From JBGPFS01 sp041483455 (lineage in GTDB: Bacteria > Chloroflexota > Limnocylindria > Limnocylindrales > CSP1-4), in NCBI GenBank assembly GCA_041483455.1, contig JBGPFS010000169.1:1-5705 (forward strand): a DNA stretch of 5,705 bases, written 5' to 3'. A program made the position numbers and the translations under genes. Below, piece by piece: positions 1 through 5,705 of the stretch (within the stretch, counting starts at the first letter, position 1; each line of letters begins with the position of its first letter). The notes beneath the pieces were generated by a model, which saw only the letters and a list, made by a program, of their open reading frames with translations, was not told the origin of the DNA and did no database searches.

Positions 1-563
<563 letters not shown>

Positions 564-591
564 GTGGCCGCCCGAGCGGTCGGCGGGCCGG

Positions 592-801
592 TCACGCGAC
601 GGGGGGCCGGCGGACGAGCCGGACCAGGACAAGGAGCGTCCCGACGATCAGCACGACGATGACGAGGGGCGTCCGGAAGACCGCGCCCTGGACCTCGGGG
701 GGCAGGAGGCTCGTCCCGACGGCCAGCCCCAGGACGATCCCGACGATCGCCGCCCCCAGCAGGGCGACCTGGCGGAGGCCGACGGTGCCCCGCTCAGCCA
801 T
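592..801 (-). CDS. Small two-helix membrane protein, unknown function
   Basis: A 69-residue hypothetical protein that I do not recognise. It has a short N-terminus (MAERGTVGLRQ), a first hydrophobic helix at about residues 12-33, a short polar or proline-containing turn (LLPPEVQG), a second very hydrophobic helix at about 44-61 (TPLVIVVLIVGTLLVLV) and a basic tail (RLVRRPPVA). The positive-inside rule would put both ends in the cytoplasm as a hairpin. Its reality is supported by a strong Shine-Dalgarno GGAGG six bases before the ATG and by its place in a tight gene run: the start overlaps the epimerase gene by 8 bp, and glpD begins 28 bp after its stop. It could help anchor the neighbouring flavoprotein dehydrogenase or be unrelated; the sequence does not decide this. 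No cysteine, histidine or other catalytic-looking residue stands out. Confidence 0.72.
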   Translation of the reverse strand: MAERGTVGLRQVALLGAAIVGIVLGLAVGTSLLPPEVQGAVFRTPLVIVVLIVGTLLVLVRLVRRPPVA

Positions 802-1612
802 GATCCGCCTCCGCGGGGATCCCGATCGGCGCCACCAGGACGTGGCCGGCCAGGGCGGCGCCGTGCTTCGTCCGCAGGCCGGTCTTGGGCCGGTGGAACG
901 TGACGGTCAGGTCGGCCCGGACGGCCGGGTCCGACGGGTCGCCGCTGGTCAGGTCGACCGCGGTCGGCGTGTCGACCGCGACGATCGGGACGAGCCCCTC
1001 GCGCGCCTTTCGGACCAGCTCGACCGCGCTCCGGATCGGTTCGCGAAGGGCGCCGCGGACGCCCGTGCCGAGCAGCGCGTCGACGACCACGCTCGCCTTC
1101 TCGACCCCCTGTCCCAGGATCGCGAGATCGCGGACGTTCGGAGCGTGGATCTTCTGGACGTTGGGCTCCTGGTCCAGGCGCACCCAGTTGCGGACCGCGT
1201 CGGGCGTTCCCGGGCGGCCCTCCGACGCGACGAGGACGGCGACGACCGGCAAGCCGAGCCGGGCGAGCCTGCGCGCCGCGACGAAGCCGTCGCCGCCGTT
1301 GTTGCCTGGCCCACACAGGACGAGGATGGGACCATGGCCCAGCCGACCCTGGTCTTCGGCCACGGCACGGACGGCGGCGGCCACGGCCGCGCCGGCATGC
1401 TCCATCAGCCGTGTCCCCGAGACGCCGTACGCCTGGGCGCGCCGGTCCGCGCCGGCCATCGCCTCGGCCCCGATCGGGGCGAGCTCGTCGTTCGCGGCCC
1501 AGCGTGATCGAAGCTCGCGGAGCGACAGACCGAGAAGCCCGGGATCGTCGGCCGGCAGCGGGCCGGCGGGCGGACCGCTCGAGGGCGTGGAGCGGGCCGC
1601 GGAGGGGGTCAT
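794..1612 (-). CDS. nnrE: NAD(P)H-hydrate epimerase (YjeF N-terminal domain), stand-alone
   Basis: Interconverts the R and S forms of hydrated NADH/NADPH so that the partner ADP/ATP-dependent dehydratase can restore the cofactor; a cytosolic metabolite-repair enzyme. The protein has 272 residues. Seen: an opening helix ending AMAGADRRAQAYG (51-63) and LMEHAGAA (69-76), the Rossmann-like phosphate loop GPGNNGGDG at 101-109, VVVDALLGTGVRG at 175-187, the conserved aspartate D214 in VAVDTP, and the closing TVTFHRPKTGL (236-246). The usual D-(I/V)-P-S-G motif reads D-T-P-T-A here. The dehydratase (YjeF C-terminal) domain is absent, so the second enzyme must be encoded elsewhere. About 45 low-complexity Pro/Ala/Arg-rich residues precede the domain. 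ATG 1612 is the only good start I find, but the true start could be internal. The gene lies 45 bp after mutY and overlaps the small membrane gene by 8 bp. Confidence 0.9.
   Translation of the reverse strand: MTPSAARSTPSSGPPAGPLPADDPGLLGLSLRELRSRWAANDELAPIGAEAMAGADRRAQAYGVSGTRLMEHAGAAVAAAVRAVAEDQGRLGHGPILVLCGPGNNGGDGFVAARRLARLGLPVVAVLVASEGRPGTPDAVRNWVRLDQEPNVQKIHAPNVRDLAILGQGVEKASVVVDALLGTGVRGALREPIRSAVELVRKAREGLVPIVAVDTPTAVDLTSGDPSDPAVRADLTVTFHRPKTGLRTKHGAALAGHVLVAPIGIPAEADHG
808..812 (-). promoter_or_regulatory. Ribosome binding site of the small membrane gene
   Basis: On the minus strand this reads GGAGG, with six bases before the ATG at 801-799. It lies inside the last codons of the epimerase gene. 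It is one of the two clearest Shine-Dalgarno sites in the window and is the main sequence evidence that the short downstream frame is translated. Confidence 0.7.
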
Positions 1613-1638
1613 CGCCCAAAGCCTAGCGGGTGACGGCC

Positions 1639-1654
1639 CGCGGCGCGCGCCGCG
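1639..1654. repeat. 16-bp perfect GC palindrome between mutY and nnrE
   Basis: The sequence CGCGGCGCGCGCCGCG equals its own reverse complement. It begins a few bases after the mutY stop and lies about 27 bp before the epimerase ATG. As RNA it could form a 6-bp stem with a 4-base loop on either strand. No T-run follows, so it is at best a weak 3'-end or mRNA-stability hairpin; in DNA of this GC content such palindromes also arise readily by chance. Confidence 0.35.
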
Positions 1655-1657
1655 ACG

Positions 1658-2659
1658 TCAGTCGAGCGGGAGGCGGGCGGCCGGCGGGGCGCTCGACGCC
1701 AAGGCGTCCGGGTTCGACGCCGGGGCGTCCGCGGAGGAGCGCACGACCGGACCGGCAGGCGACCGCAGCTCGAGCAGCCCGTCCCGGGCCAGGGCGACCA
1801 GGGCCGCCTCGACCGCCTCCCCGTCGTGATCGCCGAGCGGACCGCCGAAGGTGACCCAGGCCCCGTCCGGCGCCTCGCACAGCCGGTCGAGGATGCGGCC
1901 ACGGAGCCAGCGCCGAGTCGAGGCGAACGGCGGGTCCGCCGGACCCTCCCGGATCGCCCGCACCCGCCGGGCACGAGCGCGGCGCGGCCGGGTCGAGTGC
2001 TCGCGCGCGAACGTGCAGAACGGTCGAGCCGGGCAGGCGTCGCAATCCGGCGCGGCCGGACGGCAGCGAGTCGAGCCCACGTCCATCAGCGCGTGGGTCC
2101 AGTCGGCCGGACGATCAGCCGGGACGAGCGCGTCCGCGACCGCCTGGAGCTCGCGGGCGGTGAGTGCCGCCGGGTCGCCCGCAACGGTCCGCCCCAGCAC
2201 CCGCCGCACGTTCGTGTCGACCGCTCCGACCGGCAGCCCGAACGCGATCGCCGCCACCGCCCGGGCCGTGTACGGGCCGATGCCGGGCAGGCGCTCGAGC
2301 GTCGCCACGTCGGCTGGGAACCGGCCGCCGTGATCCGTCACGACGATTCGGGCGGCCCGCTGGAGGTTGAGGGCCCTCCGGTTGTAGCCGAGCCCGCGCC
2401 AGGCTCGCAGGACGTCGGCCCGCGAGGCCGCGGCCAGCGCGTCGACCGTCGGGAAGCGCTCCACGAAGGCGCCCCACGCCGGAGCCCCGCGCGAGACCTG
2501 CGTCTGCTGGAGGATCGTCTCGGAGACGAGGATGAGGTACGGGTCGGTCAGGCCGCGGAACGGGAAGGCGCGCCCGCTCGCGTCGAACCAGCCGAGGACG
2601 GCCGAGCGGAGCGCGGGAGCGTCGACCCCGGCGAGAAGGTCGGTGACGTCCGCCGTCAC
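1658..2659 (-). CDS. mutY: A/G-specific adenine DNA glycosylase (MutY), short form
   Basis: Removes adenine mispaired with 8-oxoguanine, the last guard of the GO base-excision repair system. The protein has 333 residues. Seen: VSETILQQTQV (45-55) with catalytic-position glutamate E47, GLGYNRRALNLQRAA (89-103), the helix-hairpin-helix LPGIGPYTA (124-132), AVDTNVRRVLGR (146-157) with conserved aspartate D148, and an intact [4Fe-4S] ligand set C199-x6-C206-x2-C209-x5-C215, the same spacing as Escherichia coli MutY. MDVGSTRC fits MutY better than endonuclease III. The usual tryptophan of the early PWR/PWQ segment is phenylalanine (FPFR, 32-35). After the cluster there is no MutT-like 8-oxoguanine-reading domain; instead an Arg-rich linker (221-237) leads to a predicted winged-helix-like segment at about 247-299 and a disordered Ala/Pro tail. 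The GTG start at 2659 leaves a normal N-terminus; the ribosome binding site is poor and the 5' flank is extremely GC-rich. Probably first gene of the mutY-nnrE-small membrane gene-glpD run. Confidence 0.93.
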   Translation of the reverse strand: MTADVTDLLAGVDAPALRSAVLGWFDASGRAFPFRGLTDPYLILVSETILQQTQVSRGAPAWGAFVERFPTVDALAAASRADVLRAWRGLGYNRRALNLQRAARIVVTDHGGRFPADVATLERLPGIGPYTARAVAAIAFGLPVGAVDTNVRRVLGRTVAGDPAALTARELQAVADALVPADRPADWTHALMDVGSTRCRPAAPDCDACPARPFCTFAREHSTRPRRARARRVRAIREGPADPPFASTRRWLRGRILDRLCEAPDGAWVTFGGPLGDHDGEAVEAALVALARDGLLELRSPAGPVVRSSADAPASNPDALASSAPPAARLPLD

Positions 2660-2746
2660 CCGGCGCGCCCCGCCCGGGCGGCGCGCGGTCGAGCGTCGGG
2701 CCCACCGACGTCGGCCTCGCGGACGCCGGATCCGTGGGGCATGGTT

Positions 2747-2774
2747 CGGGCCGGGCGGAAGACCGCCCGGCCCG
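2747..2774 (-). terminator. Strong hairpin after the aldehyde dehydrogenase gene
   Basis: Arms 2747-2758 and 2763-2774 form a perfect 12-bp GC-rich stem closed by a 4-base loop (TCTT on the minus strand). It starts about 24 bases after the aldehyde dehydrogenase stop and lies about 90 bases before the mutY start. No run of T follows on the minus strand, so it is not a textbook intrinsic terminator. Terminators without a U-tract are proposed for high-GC bacteria, and it could also protect the 3' end. Its position between two unrelated genes supports a role in separating transcripts. Confidence 0.6.
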
Positions 2775-2798
2775 GCCGTTCGCTGCGTAGAGGCGTGC

Positions 2799-4244
2799 TC
2801 AGAGCTTGATCATCACGTGCTTGACGACCGTGTAGTCGTCGATCGCGTACATCGACAGGTCCTTGCCGTAGCCGGACTCCTTGAAGCCGCCGTGCGGCAT
2901 CTCGGAGACGAGCGTGAAGTGATCGTTGATCCAGACCGTGCCGAACTGGATCGCCTTCGCCACCCGGAGGGCCTTGCCGATGTCGCCCGACCAGACCGAG
3001 GCAGCCAGCCCGAACCTGACGTCGTTGGCCCAGCGGATCGCCTGCTCCTCGTCGGAGAAGCGCTGGACCGTGACGACCGGCCCGAAGACCTCGTCCTGGA
3101 CGATCTCGCTGTCCTGGGTCGGGCCGGCGATGACCGTCGGCTCGAAGTAGGCGCCCGGTCGGGTCGGGCGGTGGCCTCCGGTCACGATCTCGGCGCCGGA
3201 CTTCGCCCGGTCGACCATCCCGGTGACCTTGTCGGCCTGTGACGGCGCGATGAGCGAGCCCATCTCGATCTGGTCGCCCTCGGCCGGGTCGCCCCAGTTG
3301 ATCGTCTTGACCGCACCGGCCAGGTCGGCCACGAAGCGCTCGTAGACCTTCGGTCCGGCGATGACCCGGCACGGGGCGGTGCAGTCCTGGCCGCTGTTCC
3401 AGTAGCCGAACAGCTTGAGGTTCTCGATGACCGCGTCGAGGTCGGCGTCGTCGAAGACGACGACCGGGGCCTTGCCGCCGAGCTCCAGGTGGAGTCGCTT
3501 CACGCGGTCCGCGGCGGTCTTCGCGATCCGCTTGCCGGTGTCCGTGTCGCCGGTGATCGAGATCATCCCGACCTTCGGATGGGCGACCAGCGGGTCGCCG
3601 ATCACGGCGCCCGTCCCGGTGATCACGTTCAGGACTCCCGGGGGCAGGATGTCGGCCGCGATCTCGGCCAGGACCAGGGCGGTGAGCGGCGTCCGCGCCG
3701 ACGGCTTGAGGATGACCGTGTTGCCGGCCATGAGGGCCGGCCCGATCTTCCAGCCGGCCATCATGATCGGGTAGTTCCAGGGCGCGATCGAAGCGACCAC
3801 GCCGACCGGCTCGCGCCGGATGAGGCTCGTGTGGCCGGCGACGTACTCGTTGGCGGCCTTGCCCTCCATCACCCGCCCGGCGCCCGCGAAGAAGCGCAGG
3901 TTGTCGACGACGACCGGGACTTCGTCGATCGCCGCGCCGACGGGCTTGCCCGCATTCTGGCTCTCGAGCCGGCCGATCTCGTCCGCCCGGGCCTCGATGG
4001 CGTCGGCGAGCTTGAGGATCAGGACGCTGCGGTCCTGGGGCGTCGTGTGCTGCCAGCTCTCGAAGGCCGTCGCGGCCGCGTTCGCCGCTCGGTCGACGTC
4101 CTCGGCGCCGCTCGCCTGCACGTGGGCGATCAGCTGCTCGTTCGCCGGGTTCTCGACCGCGAGGGTCTCGCCGGCCGCGGAGTCGACCCACGCCCCGCCG
4201 ATGAACTGCTGGTACGTCTTGACCCGCGGGAGCGTGTCGGTCAT
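2799..4244 (-). CDS. patD: Aldehyde dehydrogenase, gamma-aminobutyraldehyde dehydrogenase type (PatD/Prr)
   Basis: Likely oxidises 4-aminobutanal (or a related amino-aldehyde) to 4-aminobutanoate with NAD(P)+, the second step of putrescine breakdown by the transaminase or oxidase route; cytosolic, normally a tetramer. The protein has 481 residues, full family length. Seen: APWNYP with N157, the cofactor-binding VILKPS with K180, general-base E254 in LELGGK, nucleophile C288 in NSGQDC, and EVFGP at 385-389. The C-terminal stretch MPHGGFKESGYGKDLSMY, then DYTVVKHVM, closely follows E. coli YdcW/PatD as I recall it, as do EYxxGHTS-IRR and ELGGKAPVVVFDDAD. Start: ATG 4244 is preceded by GGAGG eight bases upstream; the open frame continues upstream to 4445, but that part runs into the cyclase gene and resembles no dehydrogenase. 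No transaminase or polyamine transporter is visible nearby, so the exact substrate is inferred. Betaine-aldehyde dehydrogenase is the main alternative. Confidence 0.92.
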   Translation of the reverse strand: MTDTLPRVKTYQQFIGGAWVDSAAGETLAVENPANEQLIAHVQASGAEDVDRAANAAATAFESWQHTTPQDRSVLILKLADAIEARADEIGRLESQNAGKPVGAAIDEVPVVVDNLRFFAGAGRVMEGKAANEYVAGHTSLIRREPVGVVASIAPWNYPIMMAGWKIGPALMAGNTVILKPSARTPLTALVLAEIAADILPPGVLNVITGTGAVIGDPLVAHPKVGMISITGDTDTGKRIAKTAADRVKRLHLELGGKAPVVVFDDADLDAVIENLKLFGYWNSGQDCTAPCRVIAGPKVYERFVADLAGAVKTINWGDPAEGDQIEMGSLIAPSQADKVTGMVDRAKSGAEIVTGGHRPTRPGAYFEPTVIAGPTQDSEIVQDEVFGPVVTVQRFSDEEQAIRWANDVRFGLAASVWSGDIGKALRVAKAIQFGTVWINDHFTLVSEMPHGGFKESGYGKDLSMYAIDDYTVVKHVMIKL

Positions 4245-4252
4245 CTCGGTGG

Positions 4253-4257
4253 CCTCC
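4253..4257 (-). promoter_or_regulatory. Ribosome binding site that fixes the aldehyde dehydrogenase start
   Basis: The minus strand reads TGGAGG here, eight bases before ATG 4244. This near-perfect anti-16S match, plus the start of family similarity right after that ATG, rules out the longer open frame that continues to 4445. Confidence 0.8.
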
Positions 4258-4262
4258 AGATG

Positions 4263-4333
4263 TGTCGGAACCTGCGGCAGGCGGGTTGGATCAAGGGGTG
4301 ATTGTGCGCCTTCGACAGAAGCGCGTTCCGACA
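4263..4333 (-). repeat. Inverted and direct repeats in the aldehyde dehydrogenase leader
   Basis: A perfect 9-bp inverted repeat has arms TGTCGGAAC (plus strand 4263-4271) and GTTCCGACA (4325-4333), separated by 53 bp. A near-copy of the second arm, TTCGACAG, occurs at 4311-4318, 15 bases from the matching TTCCGACAG (4326-4334). The first arm is immediately followed by, and shares one base with, a short palindrome CCTGCGGCAGG (4271-4281). The set fills the 142-bp gap between the cyclase and dehydrogenase genes and ends 5 bases from the ribosome binding site. It could be an operator set for a regulator or a leader structure. I see no convincing -35/-10 pair; CACAAT on the minus strand (4297-4302) is the closest -10-like hexamer. 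Confidence 0.4.
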
Positions 4334-4386
4334 GGCGGTCGACGGATGGGGACCTCGCACCCCACCACGCCACCTGCCTGGGACGA

Positions 4387-5584
4387 CTATTCGAAGCCCT
4401 GGACGCGATTGCGCCCTCCCTCCTTGGCTCGATAGAGCGCGACATCCGCGCGACGGAGCCAGTCGTCGGCGGAGGCCTCGACCTCGGATGCCATGCGTGC
4501 GACGCCGGCGCTGATCGTCATCACGCCCCACGGAACGTTGTCGGGGTGCGGGATCTCCAGCGCGACGACGGCCTGCCGGAGGCGTTCGCCGGTCGCCTCA
4601 GCCGCGGCGACGGAGGCTTCCGGGAGGATGACCAGGAACTCCTCGCCGCCGAAGCGGTAGATGCCGTCGCCGGGCCGCGTCTCGGCTCGGAGCGCGACCG
4701 CGACCGCCTGCAGGGTGGCGTCTCCGGCCAGATGGCCGAAGCGGTCGTTCAATGCCTTGAACCGGTCGAGGTCGAGCAGCACGGCTGTGTAGCCATGGCC
4801 GTAGCGCACGTGGCGATCCCACAACGCAGCGAGGTCCTCCGAAAGCCGGCGACGGTTGGAGAGGCCGGTGAGCGGGTCGATCCGGGCGGTCTCCGACCAG
4901 TTGGCGGTTGACCTCGCGAAGTTCGGCTCGCTGGGCCCGGGCCAGCTCATTCATCGTGCGCAGACGCAGGTATTCGGAGAACTCCCGCTCCCGGACCTGC
5001 TGCAGGCTGCGTTGGCCGACGAAGCTGACGAGGCCGGCGACCCCGAGGGCGAGCACGAGCCCCAGGCGCTGGTCGGTGGTGAGCGAGGCCGCCAGAGATG
5101 ACATCGCAAAGCCGGTGCCGACGCCGACGTACGCGACCAGCCACAAGGCATGGGCACGCGGAGCCCAGGGGACGAACAGGGCGATGGCCAGGGGGATCAC
5201 CACCAGGTAGGCGAGCGTAGTCGCGTACTGCGCTGGCAGCACCGCGATGGTGAGCATGGGGCCCGGGAGCACGAACATGGCCAGGCACGATGCGGCGAGC
5301 GCGAGGTAGCGGCGCTCGACGCGCCCGATGAGGATCGCGATGGTGGCCCACAGCGCCCCCTCGGCCAGGCCCACGATCGCCAGGATCAGACCTTCGGTCG
5401 GATACAGCCAGACCAGCGGGCCGCCGCTGGCGATCGAAGCGGCCGCCAGCACCAGGGTCGACCTGAATATGGCGCTTCGCAGCGCTCGTGCCTGGACCAC
5501 GCGGAAGCGAGGGTGCTCTCGCACCGGGATCGACGAGCGATCAAGGAGTCCGGGCGGGATCGTCTCGGGATCGACGGCGGTCAC
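4387..5584 (-). pseudogene. Membrane-anchored diguanylate cyclase (GGDEF), interrupted by a one-base frameshift
   Basis: Diguanylate cyclases make the second messenger cyclic di-GMP from two GTP. Two frames join into one protein of about 398 residues if one base is dropped at 4893-4894. The N-terminal frame (GTG 5584) has about 37 polar residues, then six predicted membrane helices (roughly 38-61, 66-87, 93-117, 121-140, 146-166, 173-190) and a charged, probably coiled-coil linker (191-229). The second frame carries the GGDEF domain: ARIDPLTGLSNRR, the metal-binding DLD (271-273) in LLDLDRFKALND, FGHLAGD, and the active site RFGGEEF with GGEEF at 312-316. An inhibitory-site RxxD (RPGD, 303-306) sits at the PleD spacing. 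Read without correction, the first frame continues out of register to a stop at 4598 and loses the catalytic domain; the second frame has an ATG at 4950 and could yield a soluble GGDEF fragment. Mutation, sequencing error or recoding are all possible. The start overlaps the upstream stop as GTGA. Confidence 0.85.
4893..4894 (-). other. Frameshift point in the diguanylate cyclase gene
   Basis: On the minus strand the codons ...CGC CAA CTG GTC (N-R-Q-L-V, ending at 4895) are followed by GGAGACC. Dropping one G gives GAG ACC GCC CGG ATC GAC CCG, reading E-T-A-R-I-D-P, the normal entry into a GGDEF domain. The upstream frame is in register through the linker helix and the downstream frame from ARIDPLTGL on, so the junction is placed within a few codons. 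There is only a GG pair, no long homopolymer and no stop codon at the junction typical of release-factor-2-type recoding. Confidence 0.8.
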
Positions 5585-5705
5585 CGATCGGCCACCGGGG
5601 CGCCGGTCGTCGCGACCCGCTCGATGAGGTCCGCGGCCCGGACCGTGCCCGGGTTCGCCCGGAGACGGGTGGAGATGGCCGCCAGCCGGGCGCCCAGGGC
5701 CCGGT
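5581..5705 (-). CDS. C-terminal end of an upstream gene, possibly a GT1-type glycosyltransferase
   Basis: Forty codons before a TGA at 5583-5581, reading RALGARLAAISTR, LRANPGTVRAADLIERVA and a short polar tail ending PVADR. The pattern of a helical A-x-x-L segment, a loop and a final AADLIE helix resembles the closing helices of UDP-glycosyltransferase-like (GT1, MGT/YjiC type) proteins, but no catalytic or nucleotide-binding motif is within the window, so the family call is weak. The frame is genuine by codon pattern and by its 4-bp GTGA overlap with the cyclase start, which suggests that the two are translationally coupled in one operon. Confidence 0.5.
   Translation of the reverse strand, partial: RALGARLAAISTRLRANPGTVRAADLIERVATTGAPVADR

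Noticed and set aside
648..1619. Long minus-strand frame of 323 codons overlapping the epimerase gene
   Set aside because: The translation is Arg/Pro/Gly-rich and low in complexity, as expected for an alternative frame of a high-GC gene; the true frame has clear epimerase motifs.
2663..2686. GC-rich inverted repeat GCGCGCC...GGCGCGC just before the mutY start
   Set aside because: The arms are only 7 bp of alternating G and C in very GC-rich DNA, so chance is the better explanation.
1826..2809. Long plus-strand frame opposite mutY
   Set aside because: It is an antisense shadow of mutY, rich in Arg and charged residues, without domain motifs or a ribosome binding site.
2656..4191. 511-codon minus-strand frame within the aldehyde dehydrogenase region
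   Set aside because: It is an out-of-frame shadow of the real gene; its composition is dominated by Arg, Gly, Asp and Pro.
4297..4302. CACAAT as a -10 promoter element of the aldehyde dehydrogenase gene
   Set aside because: It matches 4 of 6 consensus bases, but no -35-like hexamer lies at a proper distance, so no promoter is called.
4347..4364. Possible terminator TGGGG-8 base loop-CCCCA after the cyclase stop
   Set aside because: The stem is only 5 bp with a large loop and no T-run; too weak to call.
4245..4445. N-terminal extension of the aldehyde dehydrogenase frame back to 4445
   Set aside because: It has no resemblance to the family, overlaps the end of the cyclase gene, and the strong GGAGG site points to ATG 4244.
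3820..4911. Plus-strand frame of 363 codons across the dehydrogenase-cyclase gap
   Set aside because: It runs antisense to two recognisable genes, has no family features, and contradicts the uniform minus-strand layout.

Overview
The window is about 70% GC and every supported gene lies on the minus strand, so transcription runs right to left. No long plus-strand reading frame encodes a recognisable protein; those frames are codon-bias shadows. High GC, GTG starts and the mix of families suit a free-living, high-GC, largely aerobic bacterium such as an environmental Chloroflexota (for example the Limnocylindria group) or an actinobacterium. This placement is an impression from protein style, not a phylogenetic result.

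In transcription order: (1) 5581-5705, the last 40 codons of a protein whose tail resembles a GT1/UGT-type glycosyltransferase. (2) 4387-5584, a membrane-anchored diguanylate cyclase with six predicted transmembrane helices, a helical linker and a GGDEF domain. It starts on a GTG that overlaps the previous stop and is interrupted by a one-base frameshift at about 4893-4894. (3) A 142-bp gap carrying inverted and direct repeats and a strong ribosome binding site. (4) 2799-4244, an aldehyde dehydrogenase closely matching gamma-aminobutyraldehyde dehydrogenase (PatD/Prr), followed by a strong 12-bp hairpin. (5) 1658-2659, a MutY-type adenine DNA glycosylase with a complete [4Fe-4S] cluster motif but no MutT-like C-terminal domain. 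(6) 794-1612, a stand-alone NAD(P)H-hydrate epimerase. (7) 592-801, a 69-residue protein with two predicted membrane helices and its own good ribosome binding site. (8) 1-563, the N-terminal 187 residues of FAD-dependent glycerol-3-phosphate dehydrogenase (GlpD), which runs off the left edge.

Genes 5-8 are tightly packed (45 bp, 8-bp overlap, 28 bp) and probably form one transcript. It combines oxidative DNA repair, repair of damaged nicotinamide cofactors and a respiratory flavoprotein; a link through redox stress is possible but inferred only from adjacency. The aldehyde dehydrogenase looks like a single-gene unit, and the cyclase belongs with the gene to its right. The window is mostly housekeeping and metabolic. 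I see no mobile element, CRISPR array, tRNA, rRNA or defence system. The points most worth checking are the broken cyclase, the conserved-looking small membrane gene and the repeats upstream of the aldehyde dehydrogenase.
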